The position numbers were made by a program, and so were the translations under genes. Below, piece after piece: positions 19,519 through 29,659 of a DNA stretch of 64,000 nt (its first letter is position 1; every line of letters begins with the position of its first letter). Source of the DNA: Brachionus koreanus (Eukaryota; Rotifera; Eurotatoria; Ploima; Brachionidae); assembly GCA_016987375.1 (NCBI GenBank), contig PJRA01000011.1, forward strand, positions 909,479-973,478, written 5' to 3'. Under the pieces are notes generated by a model. It was not told where the DNA came from. It made no database searches and saw nothing but the letters and a program-made list of their open reading frames with translations.

Positions 19519-21700
19519 TTTTTTTAAATTAAAATCTTTTCTCTAATTTAAAATAAAAAAAAAAAGAAAATCTTCAATTTTAATAATAATAACAAAAATT
19601 TGTTTTATTTTTATTTATTCTTGAAATAAAAAATGAAAAAGAAAAATATTTTTATTGGCCCAAGCCAAAATAAATTAGAAAAGTGATTGGATTATTTTGG
19701 CTTAGACTAATTAGATTTCTAATGCTAGCTGAGTGTTTTATGACTTAATATATGCTCAATATGTTTATTGTTGACCTTTTTTGCTCAATAATATTGCTCA
19801 AAAATATTTTTATTGACTTGACGACTTGGACAAGAAAGAAGAATGTGTGAATGAAGGCTCGGGTGGCCCCAGCTCGGGACATCTTGAGGCCGTATGCGAG
19901 TGTCCCGAAAGCTGGACCAACTAGCTAATTTAGAAAATTATTTTATTTTTTTTGTTGTTATTTTTCAAATGTTGATATTTCAATTTGTGCTTAGTGCTAA
20001 AATATTCGATTCCATTTAACCTTTTTAAAATAAATGGACTTGGATTTAAGTCAATCAAGTTATACAATTGATAATTAGCTAGATAATGATGAACAAGTGA
20101 ATTTTTAATTACGGGTTAGCTGGTCTCCTCGGTGATTGAAATAATTGTTAATTTAGTTAGTGTGTGTTTAGTGTTTAGGCCTAGGACTACGATTCTTTTG
20201 TTAGTTTAGGGATAATCTCGTCTTGAATAAATCGACGTCAAAAATCAACAGACGGCTCTTTTCAATTGTAAATTTTTATTAACTCTAAAAAATACAAAAA
20301 GTAAATAAACTCTCATTTGACATAATTAATAAAAACAATAAACTATGAATGTAATCAATTAGAGGTATTTTCTTCTCGTTTTTCATTTTAAAATTCTTTA
20401 TTTACACATAAATAAAAAAAGAGTCAGATTAACTTTATTTTTCTCTCTTTCTCTTTTTTCTCCTTTTTTTTATGTTTAATTGAAACTATTTGTTTTATCT
20501 TCTCGGCAAGGTAGACTCGAATTTCAGTCGACAAGGGCTCTGGTCATGTCTGAGATACTCTTAATTGCATCATTCGGACTTTCAGATGTTTTTTTTTGTA
20601 TAATTACAACTGAGCATCAATCACTTAGCCTCTATGTCCCCTGATCGCATTACTTAATTAATTAAATTAAAGACCTGAATGTCTTACTAGGCTAATTATG
20701 ACATTTTTGTTTATTTGCTCAATTTTTTTCCAAGACAATTTTTTTTTAATATTATTTTTGATACATTCACATTCTATTTCTGATAATTAATTCTGAACAA
20801 AAAATTTTTTTTTCAATTTAAATAAAAAATAAATAAAAGTTTAAATAATTTTTTTAAAAAAATAGACAAAAACTGATACAAATGTCCCTTAGGTTTTTCT
20901 ACATGAAAGAGGAAGTTGCTTGATACAAAAGATCTTGTGTCTTAAATAATCACTTATGTCAATTCTTTTCTCCATATTTCCTAAGAGAATTTACTCCGCC
21001 AATGTCACCACCATTCCGTTTGCCATCACTAACGGAGAACGGAGACTAAACTTTTTTAAAAAACTTTTAAGAGGGACCTTGTTAAACAGTCCGATGATTC
21101 TTCTCGGTAATATCAATTGTTGCAGTTTTTTCAAATTGAGATTTGTTTATTTGTATTCAGTAACCATCACTGTAAGTCATTAATCCAATCAATCTATAAA
21201 ATCTATTGTAATTGCTTCTCATCTGACGAAATTCGAGAGCTCCTTAAAAGTTTTAGTTTTCAATTAATTTTTTACTTTGAAAAAAAATCTAATCCATGCA
21301 TACATTTTTAAAAATAAATTTACGATGATTTTAAGACACTAATCCTGATGGTAAGCATATTTTCTTTAAGTTGAACACGAAAATCATAAGAGTGTATTTG
21401 ATCTAAAAGCTGTTCAAACTTTTAAAAAGCTGAAATTTTCAAAATCTAAAAACTATTTCACAATTAAACCAGACCACATCGCAAATTTACTGGAAAAAAA
21501 TAATTAAAAGTATTCAATTTATTCAAAACATTAAATATTTAACCTGTTTTAATTTTATGAAAGGTCTTTGTATCTTTTCTTGATCTTTTTGAAATAATAA
21601 AAAAAAAAGATTATTATTAGTTGTCTAGATTATTAATGATACCAATTTTGCAAAAAAAAAATTCTAGACAATTTTTGCTTCTGCTTTTTTCACGATCATA
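19519..21700. other. Upstream region of the SIX gene, non-coding
   Basis: Between the SIX start and the next MITE no gene was found. About 19800-20250 and 20500-20660 are clearly less AT-rich than the surroundings and could hold 5' UTR or enhancer sequence of the SIX gene. About 20955-21190 has short open frames without any recognisable protein. Confidence 0.4.
19869..19915. promoter_or_regulatory. GC-rich hairpin upstream of the SIX gene
   Basis: CCAGCTCGGGACA and TGTCCCGAAAGCTGG can pair around a 19-base loop, with two extra bases bulged on one side. The sequence stands out from AT-rich flanks. It lies about 350 bases upstream of the SIX start codon. It could be a structured 5' leader or a small RNA, but nothing proves either. 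Confidence 0.35.
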
Positions 21701-21706
21701 ATTTAA

Positions 21707-21924
21707 CTTTAGAAAGCCCGACTGATTTCTCATAAAGATTTCAAATAAAATTATTAAGAAATATTAAACATTTTCCTTGAAAATTTATTAATTTTCTACA
21801 AAATTAGAATCAAAATTTTTAGCTAATAAAAGCCATTTTTTTAAAATTTTACTGACATGTATTAAAATTCAAGTTTCAATTTTTCAAAAAGAAGTCTAAA
21901 AAAAATCCTTCAGGTGTTCTAGTG
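21707..21924 (-). mobile_element. piggyBac-like MITE
   Basis: TTAA flanks at 21703-21706 and 21925-21928. The right end, read inward, is CACTAGAACACCTGAAGGA; the left end is degraded (CTTTAGAAAGCCCGACTGATT). It matches the element at 15837-16052 over its length in the opposite orientation. Confidence 0.75.
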
Positions 21925-22485
21925 TTAAAAAAAATTAATCATCAAAATTTAAATTAAATTTATTTTATTTTTAAAGTATAAATTAATCAATAATATTGAT
22001 TCATAAATTGATTGAAATCATATATCAATTATTTTTGTTTTATTCCAGTTTTCAAAAAAAAACTGTAAATAAAAAAGATATTCGTTAAAAAATTAAACTA
22101 AAGTTGATATCTTTATAGCATTTTTTATAATCTTTTAATAATGTTTTTAGATTTAAATTTTGTTTTAAAAGAAAAATAAATTATTTTCACTCAAAAATAT
22201 TTTATTTAATTAAGGAATTTTGATCTGTTATTACTTTTTTTCTACCTTGTTTTGTTTTTAATCAAAATTCAAATGTCAAATCTTTATTCATTATTTAAAA
22301 TGTTGCAAATGAGACTTAGTAAAATATTTATAGAATTTACAAAGCAAAATCAGCTAATGATACACATAAAATTTAAGAATAAAAGTCCATCATATAAAAG
22401 CAAGCCTTCAATTATGATGAACTGTTTTTCAAAAATTTTAGAATAATGAAATAAGAAAAAAATCTTTCAGGATTTTCGCCTGATA

Positions 22486-22583
22486 TGACGCCCTAATTGC
22501 CTGTGGCTGAAAATTTACAATTTTGATAATTTTTTACTAAAAATTTACAAAAAAAAAAACACGTATAGGCAATTGGGGCGCGA
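22486..22583. repeat. Short inverted-repeat element
   Basis: TGACGCCCTAATTGCCTGTG at 22486-22505 pairs with CGTATAGGCAATTGGGGCGC at 22562-22581 with a few mismatches around 56 bases. The arms are much richer in GC than the loop. It may be the solo end or a miniature derivative of a DNA transposon; the SWIM relic begins about 160 bases later. Confidence 0.5.
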
Positions 22584-22739
22584 CTAAGTTTTTGAATTAT
22601 AAAAGGACCATATGATTAAAAAAACAGACACATTAGTTTTTTATATTATTTTTTATTAATAAAAGAGAAAATTTTCAAAAAAATTGTTGTTTAAATCTTT
22701 TTAATAAAAAATTAAGTCATTTTTTTTGTTAGAGTCGGA

Positions 22740-23180
22740 TTATTTTGAATATCTGATGCCTTTGAAATTGATCGTTTTATTGTAGTTTCAGTATTAATTG
22801 TCGACGAATTATCACCCTCTTCGTCATTGTCATTTAAAATCGGAACTATTTTTCAATCTATAACCAGGATTTGGTATACTTGCTATATCATAAATACCTA
22901 CACCCATAAAATAAACTAATGCTGCTACATGACTACAGTAACCTAGAGTCCTTTTGCCCATTTTACAGCTACAAACCCAAGAAATATCATTTAAAATTTT
23001 TTAGAGTGATTTGAACATTACAAATATTTTATGTTTTACGCTGTTTGAATGACGAGACTGAATTTTAACAAAGATAATTTTCTTATCATTTTCCGCAATT
23101 AAATTTTCACAAGCTAAAATTTGATACTCTTCGTTAGATTCAAAATGCTCTGCCAAATATCCCTACGCTTGTTCAAGCTG
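22740..23180 (-). pseudogene. Relic of a SWIM zinc-finger (transposon-type) protein
   Basis: On the minus strand, around 22860-22990, an open stretch reads DISWVCSCKMGKRTLGYC followed by SHVAALVYFMG, which fits the SWIM zinc-finger pattern CxC-x(n)-CxH. Upstream on the same strand are SNEEYQILACENLIAEN and KKIIFVKIQSRHSNSVKHK. Stops and frameshifts break it on both sides, so it is a pseudogene. SWIM fingers of this form occur at the C-terminus of several animal DNA-transposon proteins; that origin is inference. Confidence 0.55.
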
Positions 23181-24734
23181 ATATCTTCCGAATGTAATTT
23201 TTTTCCAAAAAACAAAACAAATGATTTTTTAATTTTTTATTAAATTATCTTTATCGTCAAAATTATAAGCCAAGTCTCAATGGAGGTTCGGCATCGTCCT
23301 TTCAAATTATATATTTTATAAACTAATCAAACTTATCTCATTTTTAATTTTTTCAATTATATTTTTGTTTAAAATCGTTTTTTTTTTCTATAAATTCACA
23401 GGGCTCAGCTTTCTGCTTTTAACGTAAACTAATGCCATAAAATTTCAAATAAATTAAGTTTAAAATCAAATTTAAAGAAAAAAAAAGTTTTATTAATTTA
23501 CATCGAGCTAGAAAACAAGAATCCTAATTATTAGCTTTGATTAACACTTAGGATTATTTTTTAAGATTATATTATATTTTCACATAATAATTGAATAAGG
23601 ATATTGAAAAATAAGAAAATTTATTAAGATTTTTCAACAATTATCAATTAAAAGAATAATTGTCAAAAATATCAGTTTATTTTTTTAAGTCGTGGTCATT
23701 ATTCGATCCATATCTAATTACCTTAAGAATAAATAAGATTTACACTATGTTTATATTTTTTAATCATATAGTCTTTTAGTCAAACTCTCTAAGGACAAAG
23801 ATTTTACAAGAGAGATACTATTCAAGTTATAAATTTATTTAAAAAAAGTTTTATTGTTAAATGCTGAGTAAAGAAAACTGAACATGAGAGTAAGTCAATT
23901 ATTTTTTCTTGGTGATAATTTTTTCTTGAAAATGATGTTTTATTATTTTTCAAATTAAAAGAAAATTTTCTCCATAATATTTAGATAAATCAATAAAAAT
24001 TTTAAATAAAATTATTTTGATTATTTATAATCAAAATAAATGATTCAATAAATGATTCACGACATTATTTTGGATTAATGCATAAATAAAAACACTTTCA
24101 TTTGATTTTCTTGTTTTTAAAAAATTTTTTTCAGTTTTTTTTTTGAGTGCAATGAACTTAATTATTAGGTTTTGTAACTATTATTTACAAATTAATGACT
24201 ATAATTCTCAAATAAAATGAATGAAATTCTTAGAATTTATGTGATAAATTGATGACTAATTTTTAACTTTTTCTAAAGATTTTGTTTTTCATTTTTCTTT
24301 TAGTTACTTTTTTCTGTAAACAATTTTTTCAATTTCGATGTTGGATTGAGGAATTTTCTAATTAGCTTTCATTCAAAGTCGGTTAAAAGCCAAATTCACA
24401 CTTTGTCTTTAAAATAGGAGATTCAGGTTTCAGTAAAGACAAGAATTTTGCAACAAAATAAAAGATTAAAAATTTGTAGCTATCATAAAAAATTGTTGTA
24501 CTGAATAAAATTTCCGAAAAAACATTTAAATCAAAAAATATTTCTGAATCTTCGAAACAATTAAAAAAATGATATATGTATTGAGATGTAGTAGATTTGA
24601 GTTCCACAAGAACATGTACTTGGATTCCTTCTTTTTATTCTATACATAAATATCTGAAAGCGTACAAATAGAATGAAATTGTTGAAATATATTTGGCATT
24701 GTAAATTAAGTCTATGATAGAGTCTATTGACAAC
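23181..24734. other. AT-rich non-coding DNA
   Basis: No gene recognised. A perfect 13-bp-arm AT-rich palindrome lies at 24012-24040 (TTATTTTGATTAT and its complement); this is expected occasionally in such AT-rich DNA. Confidence 0.5.
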
Positions 24735-25035
24735 CACAGGGTGTGATAGGGATCTAGGAATGGTGGTTTCATCAAATTTGAAGTGGACTTACCAAGTAGA
24801 TCTCACCTTGACTGCGCAGTGCAGATTTAGAATCCTAGTATGATAACAGATTTGAATTCATTGCTAAAAAGATCCCTGTATCGCTGAAAAGTATGCCGTA
24901 TGAAATGAGACTGGCTAGAATGGGACTGACAAAGTTGAGTGAGACAGAATTTGATTGAAATGCACAAACAAGTGAATGGATTAGAATAGATGGACTTGGA
25001 TACAAACTTGGGATTTAGATTAGATAATTATATCT
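24735..25035 (+). mobile_element. CR1/L2-type LINE ORF2 fragment
   Basis: Reads RDLGMVVSSNLKWTYQVDL at about 24748-24805, then after a deletion KKIPVSLKSMPYEMRLARMG, then after a frameshift MHKQVNG and MDLDTNLGFRLDNY. These are the successive blocks of the C-terminal part of CR1/L2-like RTs after the catalytic palm. Several stops make it non-functional. A weak continuation to about 25180 is possible. Confidence 0.75.
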
Positions 25036-25522
25036 ACAGGTCTATAATTATAAACAAATTATATTTTTTGGATTAGAATGGAAAAATAAATTATAATGAA
25101 ATAGGTTTTTAAAAATTATTAGGCTTTTCAACTAGGAATCCGGCTTAGTTATAATAAGTTATTAGGTAAAAATATATATAAATAAATATTTGAAAAAATT
25201 CTGAGAAATTTATTTAAAAATTCCACTCATTCAAATTATTTTGAAATAAATTCAAAAATAATATTCTTCAGGAACATTCATCATGTATTTTATCTGTTAA
25301 AAATTCCTTTAAAAATATTTGGATTAAAATTAAAAAAAAAATAAAGCAATTTATGATTGGAATTTGAAAATTGGAATAAAAGTGAAGAATAAATAATTAT
25401 ACTTTTTAATTTTGTAAAATTTAAAAAAAAATTGAGTGTGTAATTTCATACAAAATTTCCAATACAATAATTTTATACATTTTGTTCTAAAATGATCAGA
25501 AATTTGTTCTGAAGATGAGAAT

Positions 25523-25681
25523 AAGTGAAACAACTGTTGTTTCACCTACTACGGAAATCTTAAAAATCTGAGCAAATTCTGAAAAATTCCACTCAATAAA
25601 ATAACATTTAAAATAAATTACTATCAATTTGCACAGATTTTGCAGACTTCGGCAGTAGATGAAACAACAGGTGTTTCATTT
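25523..25681. repeat. Foldback element with palindromic termini
   Basis: About 55-base inverted arms (25523-25578 and 25626-25681) that match with a few differences and a 47-base spacer. Each outer end has its own smaller palindrome: TGAAACAACTGTTGTTTCA on the left is perfect around one base. No coding potential. The plan is that of a small non-autonomous foldback transposon. Confidence 0.65.
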
Positions 25682-26843
25682 TTTTTCATATGCATTTAGA
25701 AGAAAATTTATAAAATTTTTGTCTTACATGGCAAACGACTGGTGAATTTTTTTAAATTAGTCACATTTTTTTGAGAAAAGCAGCTCGAATAAAGAAAAAA
25801 CTTTTGACACAAATACTAGCAAGTTTCTTCAATTTGTGGTTATTTGTATTTGATGATAAACGATAATTTTATATTCAATTGAAAGTATTATAAATTCTTT
25901 TTTTTTCAATTAATCAATTCATTTTCATTAAAAGCTAAAAAATTCTTTTTTTTTTAAATTTGTTTTCTAACTCATATGTTGAATATTTTTGATCTTAAAA
26001 ATGAAACTAGATTAAATAAACAGATAATTTGATTAAAAAATTTTTAAATTTTTTTTAAATTATTTCTTGTTCTTTAGATATGTTCTCAATCAATTCATCT
26101 TAATTATTTGATTTTAACTTGTTTTTTTAATCTCTTCGAGTTTTTAAAAAACTTTTTTGCTAACGAATGGCAAACAAACAAAATTTATTTAATAAAGTTC
26201 ATTTTGAAATAATTTAAATGCTAAATTTAATTGATAGAATAATTTTGAGAGCAAAACTTGCTAAGGCTTTGTTTATCAAGAAAACTTTTTCAAATACAAC
26301 TGAAATTTAAGGAATTAAGTTATTTTAATCTTAAATTTAGTCAAAATAACAGAAAAATGTAAATCTTGCTCAGTATTTCTTTTAATGTCCATTTTAATAT
26401 TAGACTCAATTTTTTTTTAAAATAAATCTTTTTGAAAAAAATTAAATGATCCGAAGCAACTAGGACAAAGAATTTAATAGACCCTTTAATAAAATATCCT
26501 GATTTATCTTTCAAATAAATTATCTGATTCTATCATTTTTTTCAGTTTAAATGAAAAAACTTGTGTAAATTTATTTAAAAAAATTAAGGAAATATTCCCT
26601 ACAATTCATTGCGTAATATCCTTAGCACTTAAATTGATTTGCCAACACCAATTGAATTTGTTTATTTACATTCTCAATGAATTTACGATTATTGTTTTAA
26701 CTTAAAGATAAATTTAACTAATTCATTTCTTTCATAATCAAGTTTTATAATTGATTTGAAAAAATATTAACTCAAGATTAAGTAGCGTTAATGAGCATAT
26801 TTATTTTTTGTTTTAGCTTTCCAAAGCTATGGAGTTAGATGAA
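25682..26843. other. AT-rich non-coding DNA
   Basis: Nothing recognisable beyond homopolymer runs. Confidence 0.5.
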
Positions 26844-26915
26844 GGGCTGATGGTCTAGTGGTATGATTCTCGCTTCGGGTGCGAGAGGCTCCGGGTTCGA
26901 TTCCCGGTCAGCCCC
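26844..26915 (+). tRNA. tRNA-Pro(CGG)
   Basis: Fourth identical tRNA-Pro(CGG) gene in the window; same cloverleaf as at 16162, followed by GA and ten T as a Pol III terminator. Confidence 0.95.
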
Positions 26916-28140
26916 GATTTTTTTTTTCAATCATTAAAATGCCAAGCATGAACTAGACGCCTTTCATGACTAGATAATTCTAGATAGCAATAAAATTAAC
27001 AGACTGTATGTGACTTATCATGATTTGTCTTATCAAGATGTGAATTATCCGAATAACTATTCCGAATGAAAGGTTAAGAGAGAATATTTTATGGCCCTGA
27101 TAAAACTGTTTGTTTAGCAAATATTTTAAATTTTTTCTTATTGTATTTTATCGATTTATTGATCCATTTTGTACTCACTTAAACACTTGTCTTTAGACCA
27201 AGATATTCTTTTAAAGTAATTAGAGTTTTTAATAGTGTGTCTTAGGTATTTAAAAATTAAAATAAAATAAACATGTTTTTATGCAACTTTCTAAATAATT
27301 TAGATAAGAATAATGCAAAGATTTAGATTAATAGCCTCAAAATTTAATTAACTAAACCTCAAAGCCTAATCAAGACTCTTAACTCAAAGCTTCTATAAAA
27401 AAAATGATTTATATTTATTGTGCATTAAAGTGATAAAATAAATCTAAGAGAAAGGCATCCAAAAAATGGGATATTTAATCGGATTGCATGCTACTAGGGC
27501 CCCAATTCTAATGGTTTTAATTAATTCCGTTTTGGATCATTTATTTAGATAAACTAAAAACCAATCACTGAATCGACTTTATTTAAGTACGTGTATGGAA
27601 CTTAAATTTCTGTTTAATGTTTTCTTTACTTGATTTAAGACTACTTAGATGAATGAACTGTTTGTTTACAATGCGATCTTGAAATATTTTCAAATTAATT
27701 GGAACATCTGAACATTTGAAATTTACATTCTTTTCTTAGAACTCTTTTATTATTATTATTATTATTATTGTTGTTTGGTTCATATGTGCCTCTCCTACTG
27801 CTGATACTTCTTTATCCTTTGTATATACGATAGCTCAAGTTTAAATTCTATTCTAATTAAACAAAAAAAAAAGAAGAACTATAATTTGTAATACATTTAT
27901 TTATTCAGAAAATGAAACGTAAAATTAATAGCAACGCATTTGGTTTTGGTTAGAATTTCAAATTAAAGTTTATTTAACTCAATCAACCGTCTTGTTTACT
28001 ATCTCTTCGTGAGCTCTTTGTAAATTTGCATGCGCATCAGTATTTTATTTTTATTATAACTATTGCTTTTTTAGTATTAAAAACGTATTTCTTAAATTAA
28101 TTTTATTCTTTTGGCCTTTTGAGTTCGATCTATGATGTAA
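26916..28140. other. Non-coding, with a (TTA)n microsatellite
   Basis: An ATT/TTA trinucleotide repeat of about eight units lies at 27746-27769. No gene found. Confidence 0.5.
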
Positions 28141-28213
28141 GATCGCATGGTGTAGTGGTTATCACATCTGTCTAACACACAGGAGGTCCCAAGTTCGATC
28201 CTTGGTGCGATCA
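28141..28213 (+). tRNA. tRNA-Val(AAC)
   Basis: 73 nt: acceptor GATCGCA/TGCGATC, anticodon loop CTAACAC (anticodon AAC) on stem TCTGT/ACAGG, T-arm CCAAG-TTCGATC-CTTGG. The discriminator base is A. A TTTTT terminator lies a few bases downstream. Confidence 0.95.
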
Positions 28214-29144
28214 TATTTTTTCTTAATTGAATGAAGCTCAAATTCATTACTAAAATAGTTGCTCTATTAAGAATTATTCAAATCGATTTGATCTTTAGAG
28301 ATTTGCAACTAAAGGTTTCAGGAGTGAATGGAACACTTTCTTTTTGACTAATTTATTTTAAACATATTTTAATACCTTTTGTTTTAATTTCTTTAAGTGT
28401 CAATTTGATTCAAATAAGTGCTGTAATCGGATAGCTCATTTTAATATATGTTCTTAATACTGTCAACTGGGTATAAAGTCAACCAATCTTACAAAGTCAA
28501 CTTGATAACATCTTAATTATTCTTTTATTATTCAGTTTATTTTTCAGACGTTGATTTTAGAGATTATCAAATAGGAGTCCAGTTTTTGATGTTTTGTTGA
28601 TTGATAGCGCGAAAAGCTATAATTTAAGCATATAGAGCAATGAGTGGTAAAATGCACATGCTAGACCGGTTTTAAATCACTGTATGGTTAGTATTAATTA
28701 TCAGTTAATAAAAATATAAATGCTAGTCATCAATAAGAAACTAGAGCAATAAGAACTGATTTTTTTTTTGTATCCATTAAGTAAATTTTTAAGATAAGAA
28801 AATTTGATTGATTATAAACAAAGTAAGCAATTTTATTTCAAATTATAGAACTAGTAAATTTTGGTTAATATTTTTTTTTATATAACATATGATTGATTAA
28901 TTAATGTAAAATTGCAAATTTCTAAATGATCGAAATTCGGTCAGTTTTTAGTTGAAAATCAACATACCGCTTCTATTCGTTTATTTATTCAACCAAAGTC
29001 TGGTCTTTGAAAAATAACAATCAATTAGGTGATCGATATTCTGTTTCGGATCATCACTGAAAAAAAAACTTGGTTTATAAAACAATTTTTTTTTCTAATT
29101 TAAAAAACATGCGTTTACTGGTTTGGAGAATGATTTCACTCAGA
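28214..29144. other. Non-coding between tRNA genes
   Basis: No gene or repeat recognised. Confidence 0.5.
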
Positions 29145-29226
29145 GACGAGGTGGCCGAGTGGTTAAGGCGATGGACTGCTAATCCATTGTGTTTTGCACG
29201 CGAGGGTTCGAATCCCTTCCTCGTCG
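29145..29226 (+). tRNA. tRNA-Ser(GCT)
   Basis: 82 nt with a long variable arm as expected for tRNA-Ser. Acceptor GACGAGG/CCTCGTC, anticodon stem ATGGA/TCCAT with loop CTGCTAA (anticodon GCT), T-arm GAGGG-TTCGAAT-CCCTT (one G-T pair). Discriminator G as in other serine tRNAs. Confidence 0.95.
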
Positions 29227-29571
29227 ATTCCACGTTTTATTTTATTTTTTAAATATTATTCAGCAAATATGACAATTTTTTATGTCAAACATTTAATGAA
29301 ACTTTAAACCAAGACGAAATGGATACTTTTCTAATTCTTAATCAAATAGCCAACGAAAAAAATGTAATGAATATTTAATAAGTTATTATCTATTTGTAAA
29401 ATTTCGATTAATAAACTTGTCTAGTGTTTCTTTGCTTTTGACATAGTGTAAAATAGCCCTATTTAAAGAACGGCTATTTGTCTCCATTTTGAGATTAGCT
29501 CAAAACTCAAATTGACTTGACTACATGTGTGCTTTGAATTGGAATATTACATCCAAAAATGTACAACTGAA
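29227..29571. other. Non-coding between tRNA genes
   Basis: Nothing recognised. Confidence 0.5.
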
Positions 29572-29659
29572 GCCCGAGTAGCTCAGTCGGTTAGAGCGTC
29601 GTACTTATAAATACAGTTTAGCGATGCGAAGGTCGAGAGTTCGAGCCTCTCCTGGGGCA
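29572..29659 (+). tRNA. tRNA-Ile(UAU) with an intron
   Basis: 88 nt. Acceptor GCCCGAG/CTGGGGC with one mismatch, D-arm GCTCAGTCGGTTAGAGC, anticodon stem TCGTA/TGCGA and loop beginning CTTATAA (anticodon TAT). About 13-14 extra bases (ATACAGTTTAGCG) lie just 3' of the anticodon, the canonical tRNA intron site; tRNA-Ile(UAU) is intron-containing in most animals. T-arm GAGAG-TTCGAGC-CTCTC. A run of eight T follows. Confidence 0.9.

Noticed and set aside
20956..21311. Two overlapping short open frames upstream of the SIX gene
   Set aside because: No recognisable domain on either strand; composition typical of chance frames in this DNA.
24383..25545. Short Phe/Leu-rich frames on the minus strand
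   Set aside because: Low-complexity AT-driven frames, partly overlapping a LINE fragment on the plus strand.
29070..29252. Open frame reading through the tRNA-Ser gene
   Set aside because: It overlaps the tRNA fully and has no conserved content outside it.
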